Shown one piece after another: positions 54,476 through 63,252 of a stretch of DNA of 64,000 nucleotides. Under the pieces are notes generated by a model. It had not been told where the DNA came from. It worked only from the letters and a program-made list of their open reading frames with translations, and did not search any database. Within the stretch, counting starts at the first letter, position 1; every line of letters begins with the position of its first letter. Where the stretch lies: the NCBI RefSeq assembly GCF_001183545.1, contig NZ_KQ236688.1:3236395-3300394 (forward strand). Direction: 5' to 3'. Both the position numbers and the translations under genes were made by a program. The stretch is from Cellvibrio sp. pealriver. GTDB taxonomy: Bacteria; Pseudomonadota; Gammaproteobacteria; Pseudomonadales; Cellvibrionaceae.

Positions 54476-56449
54476 TTACTGCCGCTGGATATCAACAAAC
54501 GGACTGTAAACGCCATTTTTATCAAAGGCAGCAATCTGGAAAATATATTCTCCTTCTAACCAAGGGAAGTTATAGGTTGTTGTCCATGCATCATTAATAC
54601 TGATGTAGGTAAATTTTGCGTCGGTGGTTTTTTTGTAGCGGATTTCATAGCCACCCACTTCGGTAATATCCAGATAATTACCATTTTCACGTTTATTCGG
54701 CGCGGTCCAACTTATCCCCACTGGCCCTGCAACATGTTGGCCACTTGCTGCCGATGATGATGACCAACTTGAAGAACTCACCGCCGGTTTTGATGAACTT
54801 GATGAACTGATCGCTGCTTTTGAAGAGCTGGACGAACTGACCGCAGGAGCGGATGAACTTGATGAACTGCTTACCGTCGGTGGGCTGACCGGATTTGTAG
54901 CGATAGGTTCGATTTTAAACCAATTCACATTAAACCCACCCAATAATGCTTTAATACCGAAGGAATGTTTTCCTGCAGGTAAGGTTACCGTGCGTTCAAC
55001 ACTGACCCATTTTTGCCAACCGCCTGTTACTGGTACAGACACCGTATCAAAAATGGTAGAAGTCCCCGCTTTATGAAATGTAAATTGCCCTCCTGCACTC
55101 AGGCTGGCAACACGATAAGTCACTTTGTAGTTGGCGGTTTTGGGAATAAACACTTCAACATTTTTGTAATCCATCCAATCACCAGTATTGATGTTGCCGG
55201 TGTTTTGACCACCGCCAACATCAGCAGTATTTTCATTCCAAACACCGCTCATTGCAGAATAATTTTCTGCTTGAATAGTCAATGGCATAGGCGTGCCTAT
55301 AGGCTCGATCTTAAACCAGTTCACATTGAACCCGCCTACTTTTGCAAAAATCGCAAACTGGTGATCACCTTCTGTCAAATCGACTTCCGTTTCCACATCG
55401 ACCCAGGTTTGCCATGCGCCTGTTTTTGGAATACTCACCTCTTGATAAGGTGTATTCGTGCTGGCCTCCTTCAATTGAAGAACACCACCACCATTCAGAC
55501 TGGCCACACGATAGGTAATTTTGTATTTACCAGTGATGGGTAATTTCACATTGGTGCCGGAATAATTCATCCAGTCGCCAGTATTGATGTTGCCCGTATT
55601 TTGCCCGCCACCGACATCTTTTGTGGGTTCATTCCAAACACCAAACATGGTCGTATAATTTTCAGCCTGGATAACCACTGAATAATCTGTCGGTGTTATT
55701 GCGGGCGTACTGGATGCAGCTGAACTGCTTGCAACACTCGCAACAGATGAACTGCTTGAAGCAGCCAAGGGCGCAGTTACATTTTCAATCTTAAACCAAT
55801 TGATATTGAATCCACCCAGGGTTGCGATCAGGGTCAGGTTGTGTGTTCCCGCGGTGAGCATAACGGTGCTCTCAACATCAACCCATTTTTGCCACCCACC
55901 AGTTACTGGCACAGTCACTGTATCCAAAACGGCAGACCCTGATTTCAATTGAAAACTTCCACCTGCGCTCAAGCTCGCCACACGGTAAATGATTTTGTAA
56001 GTACCATCGGCAGGAATATTGATGTTGTTGTACGTCATCCAATCACCGGTGCCGATATTGCCGGTATTCATCCCACCACCAACATCCTGAGTGTTTTCAT
56101 TCCACACACCGCTCATGGTTGAATAATTTTCCGCCTCAACAGTGATGGGAGCCGCGCGGGCAATACTGGGAGCAAACATCATGAATGGTGCGCACAAAGC
56201 CATTGCGATAGAGGCATGACGCAAACGCAATTGCCAATTCAGGCCTCGCTTGAGTTGTAACCGGTCAATAAAACCCAGCTCAATTAAAATTTCACCAATA
56301 GGTGCGACAGTTGCCGTGCTGTCCGAAGGATCCAGTAAGCGTTTCCGACGGGATTGCTCCGCAATAGCAAGATCGAGCTGTGCGGGCGTTATCAATCCCT
56401 TACTGACAAGTATGTCACCTAAGCGTGTGAGCTCTTTTTTCTTGAACAT
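54476..56449 (-). CDS. Three-CBM6 protein with N-terminal MshEN-like (c-di-GMP-binding) domain
   Basis: A 657-residue protein of mixed architecture. Residues 7-73 match the two half-motifs of a MshEN / T2SS-GspE N-domain: RLGDILVSKGLITPAQLDLA with Q32, and PIGEILIELGFIDRLQLKRG with Q73. A hydrophobic segment follows (78-99, ASIAMALCAPFMMFAPSIARA), then three CBM6/35-like repeats of ~130 residues (each with AENYSxMxGVWNE, VGGGxNTGNIxTGDWM and GGFNxNWFKIE). Poly-Ser linkers occur after the first repeat and before a C-terminal Fn3-like domain (GISWTAPNKRENGN). The ATG at 56449 has GGAGGA 5 nt upstream. By analogy, residues 7-73 would sense c-di-GMP in the cytoplasm and the CBMs bind polysaccharide outside. 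The topology is inference. Confidence 0.85.
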   Translation of the reverse strand: MFKKKELTRLGDILVSKGLITPAQLDLAIAEQSRRKRLLDPSDSTATVAPIGEILIELGFIDRLQLKRGLNWQLRLRHASIAMALCAPFMMFAPSIARAAPITVEAENYSTMSGVWNENTQDVGGGMNTGNIGTGDWMTYNNINIPADGTYKIIYRVASLSAGGSFQLKSGSAVLDTVTVPVTGGWQKWVDVESTVMLTAGTHNLTLIATLGGFNINWFKIENVTAPLAASSSSSVASVASSSAASSTPAITPTDYSVVIQAENYTTMFGVWNEPTKDVGGGQNTGNINTGDWMNYSGTNVKLPITGKYKITYRVASLNGGGVLQLKEASTNTPYQEVSIPKTGAWQTWVDVETEVDLTEGDHQFAIFAKVGGFNVNWFKIEPIGTPMPLTIQAENYSAMSGVWNENTADVGGGQNTGNINTGDWMDYKNVEVFIPKTANYKVTYRVASLSAGGQFTFHKAGTSTIFDTVSVPVTGGWQKWVSVERTVTLPAGKHSFGIKALLGGFNVNWFKIEPIATNPVSPPTVSSSSSSSAPAVSSSSSSKAAISSSSSSKPAVSSSSWSSSSAASGQHVAGPVGISWTAPNKRENGNYLDITEVGGYEIRYKKTTDAKFTYISINDAWTTTYNFPWLEGEYIFQIAAFDKNGVYSPFVDIQRQ

Positions 56450-56932
56450 GGTTCCTCCAAAACTACAACCGCATACGTTTTGCGAGCCGAGTGATATGAA
56501 TCTAAATATGGTCAGATGGTATTTATCCTTTTTCAGTGTAGAAGAGCTTGTCGATTTTGGGATGCGGAACACATGTGCTCTGTTGCAATCTTTTCGCATA
56601 TGAGCATCGGCGGATATGCTTTTAAAAGAGACAGGATGTTTTATGGATAAAAACCTGTTTTTTATATACCCAATATTTCTTGCAAATCACTGCCTCTGGA
56701 GAATTTTTCGATCATAAAAGGTAAAGTTTATTCGCAGGATTGCCATCAACTGCTACCTTTTATAAGCGAATATTTATGCTGCAGCTATTTTGGCTGTTGC
56801 ATATAACCAATATTGATTATTATCGCGCCCTTTTTTGGCTCGCCTCATTTGGCATTCCATTCGGTATGGTTAATCGCTTTGCCATTGATTGTTTAAATAA
56901 CAAGTCACTGCTTACATAACAGGTCTTCCACT
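56450..56932 (+). promoter_or_regulatory. Promoter region of the GH3 gene, with inverted repeats
   Basis: This 483-bp gap between two divergent genes is AT-rich. It contains a perfect inverted repeat ATAAAAGGTA / TACCTTTTAT (56714-56723 and 56754-56763) and, overlapping it, TTATTCGC / GCGAATA. These could bind a regulator shared by the CBM6 and GH3 genes. I could not assign -35/-10 boxes. Between 56450 and 56600 no gene other than the unlikely extension of the CBM6 frame is visible. Confidence 0.4.
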
Positions 56933-59521
56933 ATGAACAATAAAGTACAGCTTCGGTCGCTGGTTTCCGGTGCCGTTCTACTATCACTACTCGCTGGTTG
57001 CGACTCCCAAAAAACAGAAGCGCCTTCGGCTACCACTCCACCGGCTGCAACATCCACTGCCACCACTGTGGAATGGCCTGCAATCACCAGTGCGGTTAAA
57101 AAAGATCCGGCTGTTGAACAGCGTATTGAAGAGCTGCTGGCCAAGATGACGCTGGAAGAGAAAATCGGCCAAGTCATTCAACCCGAAATCAAATTCCTGA
57201 CCCCTGAGGATATAAAACAGTATCACGTGGGTTCCGTGCTGAACGGTGGCGGTAGTACCCCCGGCAGCAACAAGTACGCAACGATGGAAGACTGGGTCAA
57301 TCTGGCCGACAGCTTCTATAACGCGTCGGTTGATAAATCCAACGGCCGTATTGGTATTCCCATTATGTGGGGTACCGATGCAGTACACGGTTTGGGTAAC
57401 GTGATTGGCGCAACCTTGTTCCCGCACAACATTGCGCTGGGTGCGACCAATAACCCTGAGCTGTTGAAAGAAATCGGCCGTGTGACGGCTGTTGAAATCG
57501 CCGTAACAGGTCTGGATTGGGACTTCTCACCTACAGTTGCTGTAGCGCGTGATGACCGCTGGGGCCGCGCTTATGAAAGCTGGTCTGAAGATCCAAAAAT
57601 CGTCGGTGACTTTGCTGGCAAGATGGTCGAAGGCCTGCAAGGCAAAGGCGGCTCTGAAGAGTTCCTGTCCAACAACCATGTAATCGCAACTGCCAAACAC
57701 TTTATTGGCGATGGCGGCACCTTGAACGGCGTTGACCGCGGCCCAACCCAAGGCGATGAACAACACTTGCGCGACATCCATGGCGCGGGTTACTTCAGTG
57801 CGCTGGAATCAGGCGTACAAGCAGTGATGGCCTCCTTCACCAGCTGGGATGGCACCCGCATGCACGGCCACAAATACCTGCTGACCGACGTACTCAAAGG
57901 CCAAATGGGCTTTGACGGTTTGGTCGTGGGCGACTGGAGCGGCCACAGTTTTATCCCCGGTTGTACCGCAGTGGATTGTCCTGAATCGCTGATGGCCGGT
58001 TTGGACATTTATATGGTGCCGGAGCCCAACTGGAAAGACCTGTACAACAACTTGCTCGCACAAGCCAAATCCGGTGAAGTCACTGCCGAGCGTTTGGACG
58101 ATGCGGTGCGCCGTATCCTGCGCGTGAAAATCCGTGCCGGTCTGTTCGAGAAAGGTGCTCCATCTACCCGCCCATTGGCCGGCAAGAAAGAACTGCTGGG
58201 TGCACCTGAGCATCGCGCAGTTGCCCGTCAGGCGGTGCGTGAATCGCTGGTGATGCTGAAAAACAAAAACAACCTGCTGCCGCTCGCACGCAACCAAAAA
58301 GTATTGGTAGCAGGCGATGGTGCTGACAATATCGGAAAACAAGCTGGCGGCTGGTCTGTGACCTGGCAAGGCACCGGTAACGTAAACTCCGATTTCCCTG
58401 GCGCCACTTCCATTTATGGCGGTATCAATGAAGTGGTAAGCGCTGCAGGCGGTACCGCTACTCTGAGTGTGGATGGTTCATTTAGTGACAAACCCGATGT
58501 CGCCATTGTCGTTTTCGGTGAAGACCCTTACGCGGAAATGCAGGGCGATGTGGGCATGCTCGCCTACAAACCACGCAATCCAACCGATCTGGAGCTGCTG
58601 AAAAAACTGCGCAGTCAGGGCATTCCTGTCGTATCCCTGTTTATCACCGGTCGCCCATTGTGGGTTAACCGCGAGCTCAACGCGTCTGATGCGTTTGTTG
58701 CTATCTGGCAACCAGGCACCGAAGGTGCAGGTGTTGCGGATGTGATCTTCAAAAATGCTGCTGGTGAAATCAATTACGATGTTAAAGGCCGCCTGAGCTT
58801 CTCCTGGCCAAAACATCCTGACCAAACGCCGCTCAATAAAGGCGATGCGAATTACGATCCGCTGTTCGCATACGGTTATGGCATGAGTTACGCCGACAAA
58901 AACACCCTGGGTGATGACTTGCCGGAAGATGGCCTGAAAGCCGCTGAAGCATTGGATGTATTGGAAATTTTCAACCGTCGTCCAATGGAGCCATGGCAGT
59001 TGGAAATTATCGGCTACCAAAACGACATAGTGCCGATGAACAGCAACACTGTTAAAGCCTCGTCGCTCACCATTAAAGCGGTTGACCGCGATATGCAGGA
59101 AGATGCGCGCCGCGTAGAGTGGAACGGCTCCGGCAATGGCCAAGTGGCATTATCAGTCGCCAACCGTCAGGACTTCATCAACTACTACAACAGTGATTCC
59201 GCGCTGGTGTTTGATATTAAAGTTGATGCAGCACCCAGTGCGGTTGCCTACTTGCGTTTGGGCTGCGGCTCTTACTGTGCATCGGACATCGACCTGAGCG
59301 AAAAACTCAAGGGCTTCGCCGGTCAAGGCTGGCAAACAGTCACTGTGCCATTCAAGTGCTATCCGCAATCCGGTGCCAACTTCGGTATCGCACAACCACC
59401 AGAAGAGTTCTGGACACAAATCCTGCAACCTTTCTCGCTGATCACCAGCGGCACTATGGATATTACCTTCGCTAAAGTAAGCGTGGTAAAAGGTGCAGGC
59501 AAAGATGTAGCCTGTCCGTAA
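56933..59521 (+). CDS. GH3 exo-beta-glucan glucohydrolase, lipoprotein
   Basis: An 862-residue beta-glucosidase of glycoside hydrolase family 3, close in layout to the Cel3 enzymes of Cellvibrio japonicus. A lipoprotein signal ends in LLAGCDS and is followed by a Thr/Ala-rich linker. The (beta/alpha)8 domain holds the nucleophile D334 in GLVVGDWSG; the second domain holds the acid/base E535 in GEDPYAEMQGD. A C-terminal galactose-binding-like domain (from about 690) completes it. It removes glucose from the non-reducing end of cello-oligosaccharides or mixed beta-glucans at the cell surface or periplasm. Terminator at 59541-59575. Confidence 0.93.
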   Translation: MNNKVQLRSLVSGAVLLSLLAGCDSQKTEAPSATTPPAATSTATTVEWPAITSAVKKDPAVEQRIEELLAKMTLEEKIGQVIQPEIKFLTPEDIKQYHVGSVLNGGGSTPGSNKYATMEDWVNLADSFYNASVDKSNGRIGIPIMWGTDAVHGLGNVIGATLFPHNIALGATNNPELLKEIGRVTAVEIAVTGLDWDFSPTVAVARDDRWGRAYESWSEDPKIVGDFAGKMVEGLQGKGGSEEFLSNNHVIATAKHFIGDGGTLNGVDRGPTQGDEQHLRDIHGAGYFSALESGVQAVMASFTSWDGTRMHGHKYLLTDVLKGQMGFDGLVVGDWSGHSFIPGCTAVDCPESLMAGLDIYMVPEPNWKDLYNNLLAQAKSGEVTAERLDDAVRRILRVKIRAGLFEKGAPSTRPLAGKKELLGAPEHRAVARQAVRESLVMLKNKNNLLPLARNQKVLVAGDGADNIGKQAGGWSVTWQGTGNVNSDFPGATSIYGGINEVVSAAGGTATLSVDGSFSDKPDVAIVVFGEDPYAEMQGDVGMLAYKPRNPTDLELLKKLRSQGIPVVSLFITGRPLWVNRELNASDAFVAIWQPGTEGAGVADVIFKNAAGEINYDVKGRLSFSWPKHPDQTPLNKGDANYDPLFAYGYGMSYADKNTLGDDLPEDGLKAAEALDVLEIFNRRPMEPWQLEIIGYQNDIVPMNSNTVKASSLTIKAVDRDMQEDARRVEWNGSGNGQVALSVANRQDFINYYNSDSALVFDIKVDAAPSAVAYLRLGCGSYCASDIDLSEKLKGFAGQGWQTVTVPFKCYPQSGANFGIAQPPEEFWTQILQPFSLITSGTMDITFAKVSVVKGAGKDVACP

Positions 59522-59540
59522 TACCACTCGTTGCATAAAT

Positions 59541-59575
59541 AAAAAGCCCGATCAGCAAAACTGATCGGGCTTTTT
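59541..59575. terminator. Bidirectional rho-independent terminator
   Basis: A perfect 15-bp stem AAAAAGCCCGATCAG / CTGATCGGGCTTTTT with a CAAAA loop ends the GH3 gene and also faces the convergent halogenase gene. Confidence 0.93.
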
Positions 59576-59716
59576 GCTTTTTGTATTACTGTATAAATTT
59601 TTAATGTGGGTTTTTATTCGCGTTTTTATTTGTCTCTGCTTTTTTATCAGACCGGCATACCGATTGATTTACATGCAATCGATAAAAATATTAATCGTCA
59701 AACGGCCATTCCGGAT

Positions 59717-61201
59717 TTACCGCTGAGATTTACAATAATGGTCAACAAATTCGTGATGCATCGGCAACTTTTCGACTACCTCAGCAATTGTTGTGCGCAT
59801 TTTGGAAAGATGTCCGATCATCTCCTCATCCGACATAGTCTGAAATATCGAATGGTAATGCTGTGGCATAAGACCTTGACCCAGCATAACGTGCAGCCAC
59901 GAATCACGCCTGAACAACTCCCGACTATCCTGATAAGACAGCGCATGCTCTTTAAATAATTCAAGCCGATGGGACAATGATTCTGGAACACTCATATTTT
60001 TACAATAGCGCCAGAACTCACTGTCTTCACGTGACGTTACGTGATAATGCAAAATAATAAAATCGCGAATATTTTCCAATTCCGCTATCAATTGTTGATT
60101 ATATTCTTTGATAACGGATTCCGTAATGCCATTAAAGGGAAACATGTTCATCAGCCGAACAATACCGATCATAAACAGATAGATACTGGTTGATTCCAGC
60201 GGTTCGACAAACCCACTCGAAAGCCCCAACGCAATACAATTTTGATTCCAAAAAACTTTGCGCCGCCCGGTTTTATATTTTATAACCCTCGGATCTGTTA
60301 ACACTTTCCCTCTAACATTATTTAAAAGATGCGCTTTTGCTTGATCGTCAGACATAAAGTCACTGCAAAACACATTTCCATTACCAACGCGATGCTGAAG
60401 GGGAATATGCCACTGCCAACCGGCATGATGGGCAGTACAGGTAACATAAGGCTTGGGTGGTTCTACCGATTCGGTTTGTATCGCGATAGCGCTGTTACAG
60501 GGCAGCCAGTGAGACCAATCTTCATAAGGTGTGTTTAAGGTTTTATCTATCAACAGGCCGGTAAAGCCGGTGCAATCGATAAATAAATCACCTTCAATAA
60601 GCTCGCCCGACTCCAATAAGAGCGCCTTGATATCGCCATCAGGGTGCTGCTGCACCTGCTGAATTTTTCCTTCAATACGCTTGGCACCATGCCTTTCACT
60701 AAATTGACGTAAAAATTGTGCGTAGCGGGTAGCATCAAGATGATAAGCATAATTGATGGTGCCTGTTTTTGACGTAGCAAACTTATTTGCTTTAGCCGCC
60801 TGCACCTCCAAACTGTACTCACCAAACTCCGCGTTTATACCTTTGCTTTTTGCATGCAACCAAAAATGTTGAAAATCAGCGAGGTAACTACCCTGGCCGG
60901 TTGACCCAAAAGGGTGAATATATTCATCGCCAATTTGACCCCAATTTTTAAACGAAATCCCAAGCTTGAAAACCGCTTCGGTCGCGCGCATAAACTCTTG
61001 TTCATCAATCCCTAGCAATGAGTGAAATGTCCTCATCGGCGGGATAGTGGCTTCGCCCACACCGACGGTTCCAATTTGATCAGACTCAACCAGTACCACA
61101 TCCAAAAGTTTTCCCAGCTGCTTGGACAGGGCAGCCGCAGCAACCCAACCTGCAGTACCACCACCCGCAATTACCACTTTTTTCACACTATTATTTTTCA
61201 T
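59717..61201 (-). CDS. Flavin-dependent tryptophan-halogenase family protein
   Basis: A 494-residue FAD-dependent enzyme of the PrnA type. The FAD motif is VVIAGGGTAGWVAA at the N-terminus; the halogenase motif GWQWHIP (WxWxIP) follows near residue 262; and the catalytic lysine of family members is matched by the Lys in EAVFKLGISFKNWG, which falls at position 79 with the chosen ATG at 61201 (a GTG at 61207 is possible). It sits in a row with cupin, SapC and TonB-receptor genes, as in many carbohydrate loci of Caulobacter, Xanthomonas and Cellvibrio, where the substrate is unknown; it need not be tryptophan. Confidence 0.92.
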   Translation of the reverse strand: MKNNSVKKVVIAGGGTAGWVAAAALSKQLGKLLDVVLVESDQIGTVGVGEATIPPMRTFHSLLGIDEQEFMRATEAVFKLGISFKNWGQIGDEYIHPFGSTGQGSYLADFQHFWLHAKSKGINAEFGEYSLEVQAAKANKFATSKTGTINYAYHLDATRYAQFLRQFSERHGAKRIEGKIQQVQQHPDGDIKALLLESGELIEGDLFIDCTGFTGLLIDKTLNTPYEDWSHWLPCNSAIAIQTESVEPPKPYVTCTAHHAGWQWHIPLQHRVGNGNVFCSDFMSDDQAKAHLLNNVRGKVLTDPRVIKYKTGRRKVFWNQNCIALGLSSGFVEPLESTSIYLFMIGIVRLMNMFPFNGITESVIKEYNQQLIAELENIRDFIILHYHVTSREDSEFWRYCKNMSVPESLSHRLELFKEHALSYQDSRELFRRDSWLHVMLGQGLMPQHYHSIFQTMSDEEMIGHLSKMRTTIAEVVEKLPMHHEFVDHYCKSQR

Positions 61202-61258
61202 CGCCACAGCTCATCAATTAATCGTATTCGTCAATATATTTGCAGATAAATAAAACAT

Positions 61259-62287
61259 TTAACGGTTAAGTTTATTCAGCAGCATCGCACGCAGCATTTT
61301 ACTTTTTGCCAAATCCATTTCACCCAGATACCCTCGCGCTGGCTCCGGCAAATGTTCGGCAGCTTGTTCAGCATCACCAAAAATGTAGTAGTCAAAAATG
61401 TGTTTCCACCCCAACTTTTCGTGCTCCGGTTTATCGCGCAAACTCAACAACGCGTGGTACAACACGTTGGTAGCAGCACCCATATATTTCGGTGAATTAC
61501 TCCACCAGTAATTTACCAGCACATTAAAAGCATTGAGCGCTTCAACCTGGTGCCACCACATGCTTGGCAGGTACAACGCATCACCTGCTTCCAGCTCAGC
61601 AATTTGGCCGTGTTGAATCGCATCGGCAAATTTTGGATATTGTGTGAAGTCGGGATTATTAAAATCCACCATGCTCAATGCTTGCCCACCTGGAGTCGGT
61701 GTTAAAGGCCCCGGATACAAATTAGCAATTTGGTCAGGAGGGAAAAGGGTGAACCTGCGCTTGCCCACTACGCAGCAGGCTAAATTATCCGAAGCATCGT
61801 AGTGGCAACACGCAGTGGTGCGATTGCCAATCCAGATGCTGATGCGTAGATCTTCAAGCGGAACTATCGATTCAGGCCGCGGGATAACAATGTCATTCTC
61901 GCGCCTGAAATCGGGAAAGTGTGTGTCGATAACATTCGACGCAATGTAATACGATGTGGGATTCTGTTCGTTAAAACCTGCCTGAATCAGATCAAGGACT
62001 TCATCCACGCGCATGGTGCGGGAATCATAATTTAGCTGTGTCCGTTCTTCGTTGTAAAAGAAACGACCTTTGATATCAGGTGATCCAATAGAGGCCGTTG
62101 AAGGAGCCCCGTTGTAGTGGGACTTTAAATAGTGGATTGCATGACTATCTGATTGTCGCCCTTGTTCAGCAAGTTTCCAGTGATTGACTAAACCCTTAAT
62201 CACAACCGGTTCTTTGGATGAAAATATTTCTTCATCCAAAGCCCGGCAATCAGTAATAACGTTTGTTCTAGCGGTAATCATTGACAT
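61259..62287 (-). CDS. Cupin-like / JmjC-type protein
   Basis: A ~342-residue protein of the cupin_8 / JmjC-like fold. The iron-binding pattern is visible as HYDASDN (H-x-D) and the downstream His in SMWWHQVEALN, and the FFYN / RISIWIGNRTT segments fit this family of 2-oxoglutarate- and Fe(II)-dependent hydroxylases. Its partner in other genomes is the adjacent halogenase-family protein and SapC, a constant trio beside TonB receptors, but no reaction is established. No good ribosome-binding site is present; ATG 62287 is preferred to GTG 62299. It starts 40 bp after sapC. Confidence 0.87.
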   Translation of the reverse strand: MSMITARTNVITDCRALDEEIFSSKEPVVIKGLVNHWKLAEQGRQSDSHAIHYLKSHYNGAPSTASIGSPDIKGRFFYNEERTQLNYDSRTMRVDEVLDLIQAGFNEQNPTSYYIASNVIDTHFPDFRRENDIVIPRPESIVPLEDLRISIWIGNRTTACCHYDASDNLACCVVGKRRFTLFPPDQIANLYPGPLTPTPGGQALSMVDFNNPDFTQYPKFADAIQHGQIAELEAGDALYLPSMWWHQVEALNAFNVLVNYWWSNSPKYMGAATNVLYHALLSLRDKPEHEKLGWKHIFDYYIFGDAEQAAEHLPEPARGYLGEMDLAKSKMLRAMLLNKLNR

Positions 62288-62327
62288 AATATTTTTCACG
62301 CTGACTTTTTAGGCTATTCTGACAACC

Positions 62328-63050
62328 TTACTTTCTTTTATTTTTGATTTCTGTCAATTTTCGAATGTTTGTCATTGAGCTTATTACTGCATAGGCGAGA
62401 GATAAAAATCCCAGCTTGTTCAATTTTTCCAATTGCTCACCACCGAGCGCCATCAATTTTTCTTCATGAATAGTGAAGTTACCTACCAAACGATGTTTCT
62501 CACCATTATGTAAATCGATTTCTATATCGACAGGCTCAATTAAACCAAGCTCGGTAAACGCATTGAACATTGCATCTTGCATCGCAATGCCTTCGTGAAT
62601 AATTTTCAAAATACTGGCAACGTGATCCAAATATGGACCGTTACCGCCATGCTCCAAAAATAATGGATAACCTTTTTCACCATTGGCTTTCGGATGATCC
62701 AAATCGATATGAATGACGGGCACTTTATGCTTGTCCGCATCAGACTGGAAGCCGATCAGGAAGGGGCCTCGCGCAATCACCGCGGGAATGTAATACGCAT
62801 CCCACCCTGCTTTTACAGTTGGATTTAAAAACAGGTTTTCACCTTGGCTCAACCCCAACAAAACGGTTGCGTGAAATTTTTGTGTTTCAGGATTTTTTCT
62901 GAACAGGATTGGATATTCTTTTTGCAGCTCAATAAATTCGGTAGGGAAGGCTAATGCACTACTGACATTATCGCCAAATTCGGCTCCGAAGCGGGTGACT
63001 ACTTTTAAATCCTGGTGTGCCAGGTTATTCAATAATACTGTGTTTGCCAT
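62328..63050 (-). CDS. SapC-family protein
   Basis: A 240-residue protein of the SapC family (first described near the Campylobacter S-layer locus). Recognisable segments are GDNVSSALAFPTEFIELQKE, YYIPAVIARGPFLIGFQSD and PLFLEHGGNG. The function is not known. It occurs with TonB receptors, cupin-like proteins and tryptophan-halogenase-like proteins in sugar-uptake loci, as here. The gene follows the TonB receptor (63253-64000) after a terminator and precedes the cupin gene, all on the minus strand. Confidence 0.9.
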   Translation of the reverse strand: MANTVLLNNLAHQDLKVVTRFGAEFGDNVSSALAFPTEFIELQKEYPILFRKNPETQKFHATVLLGLSQGENLFLNPTVKAGWDAYYIPAVIARGPFLIGFQSDADKHKVPVIHIDLDHPKANGEKGYPLFLEHGGNGPYLDHVASILKIIHEGIAMQDAMFNAFTELGLIEPVDIEIDLHNGEKHRLVGNFTIHEEKLMALGGEQLEKLNKLGFLSLAYAVISSMTNIRKLTEIKNKRK

Positions 63051-63181
63051 TGCTTGATGTCCAGACCTTTAAAACCCATGGGTATTGGTAAAATTTTATT
63101 TGTATTTGATGCGGCGCATATAAGTAAAGCATATCTGAGAATGCAATAACGTTTCAGATGAAATTAAAAAGCCAGAAGAAA

Positions 63182-63211
63182 TTAAAAAGCCGCTTTTCAG
63201 CGGCTTTTTAA
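63182..63211. terminator. Rho-independent terminator after the TonB receptor
   Basis: A perfect 12-bp stem TTAAAAAGCCGC / GCGGCTTTTTAA with a TTTTCA loop follows the receptor stop by about 40 bp. It could reduce read-through into sapC, lowering the trio relative to the receptor. Confidence 0.9.
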
Positions 63212-63252
63212 CTTATCAACGATAAGACGTTTAATTGAATCTAGTGATTTAA

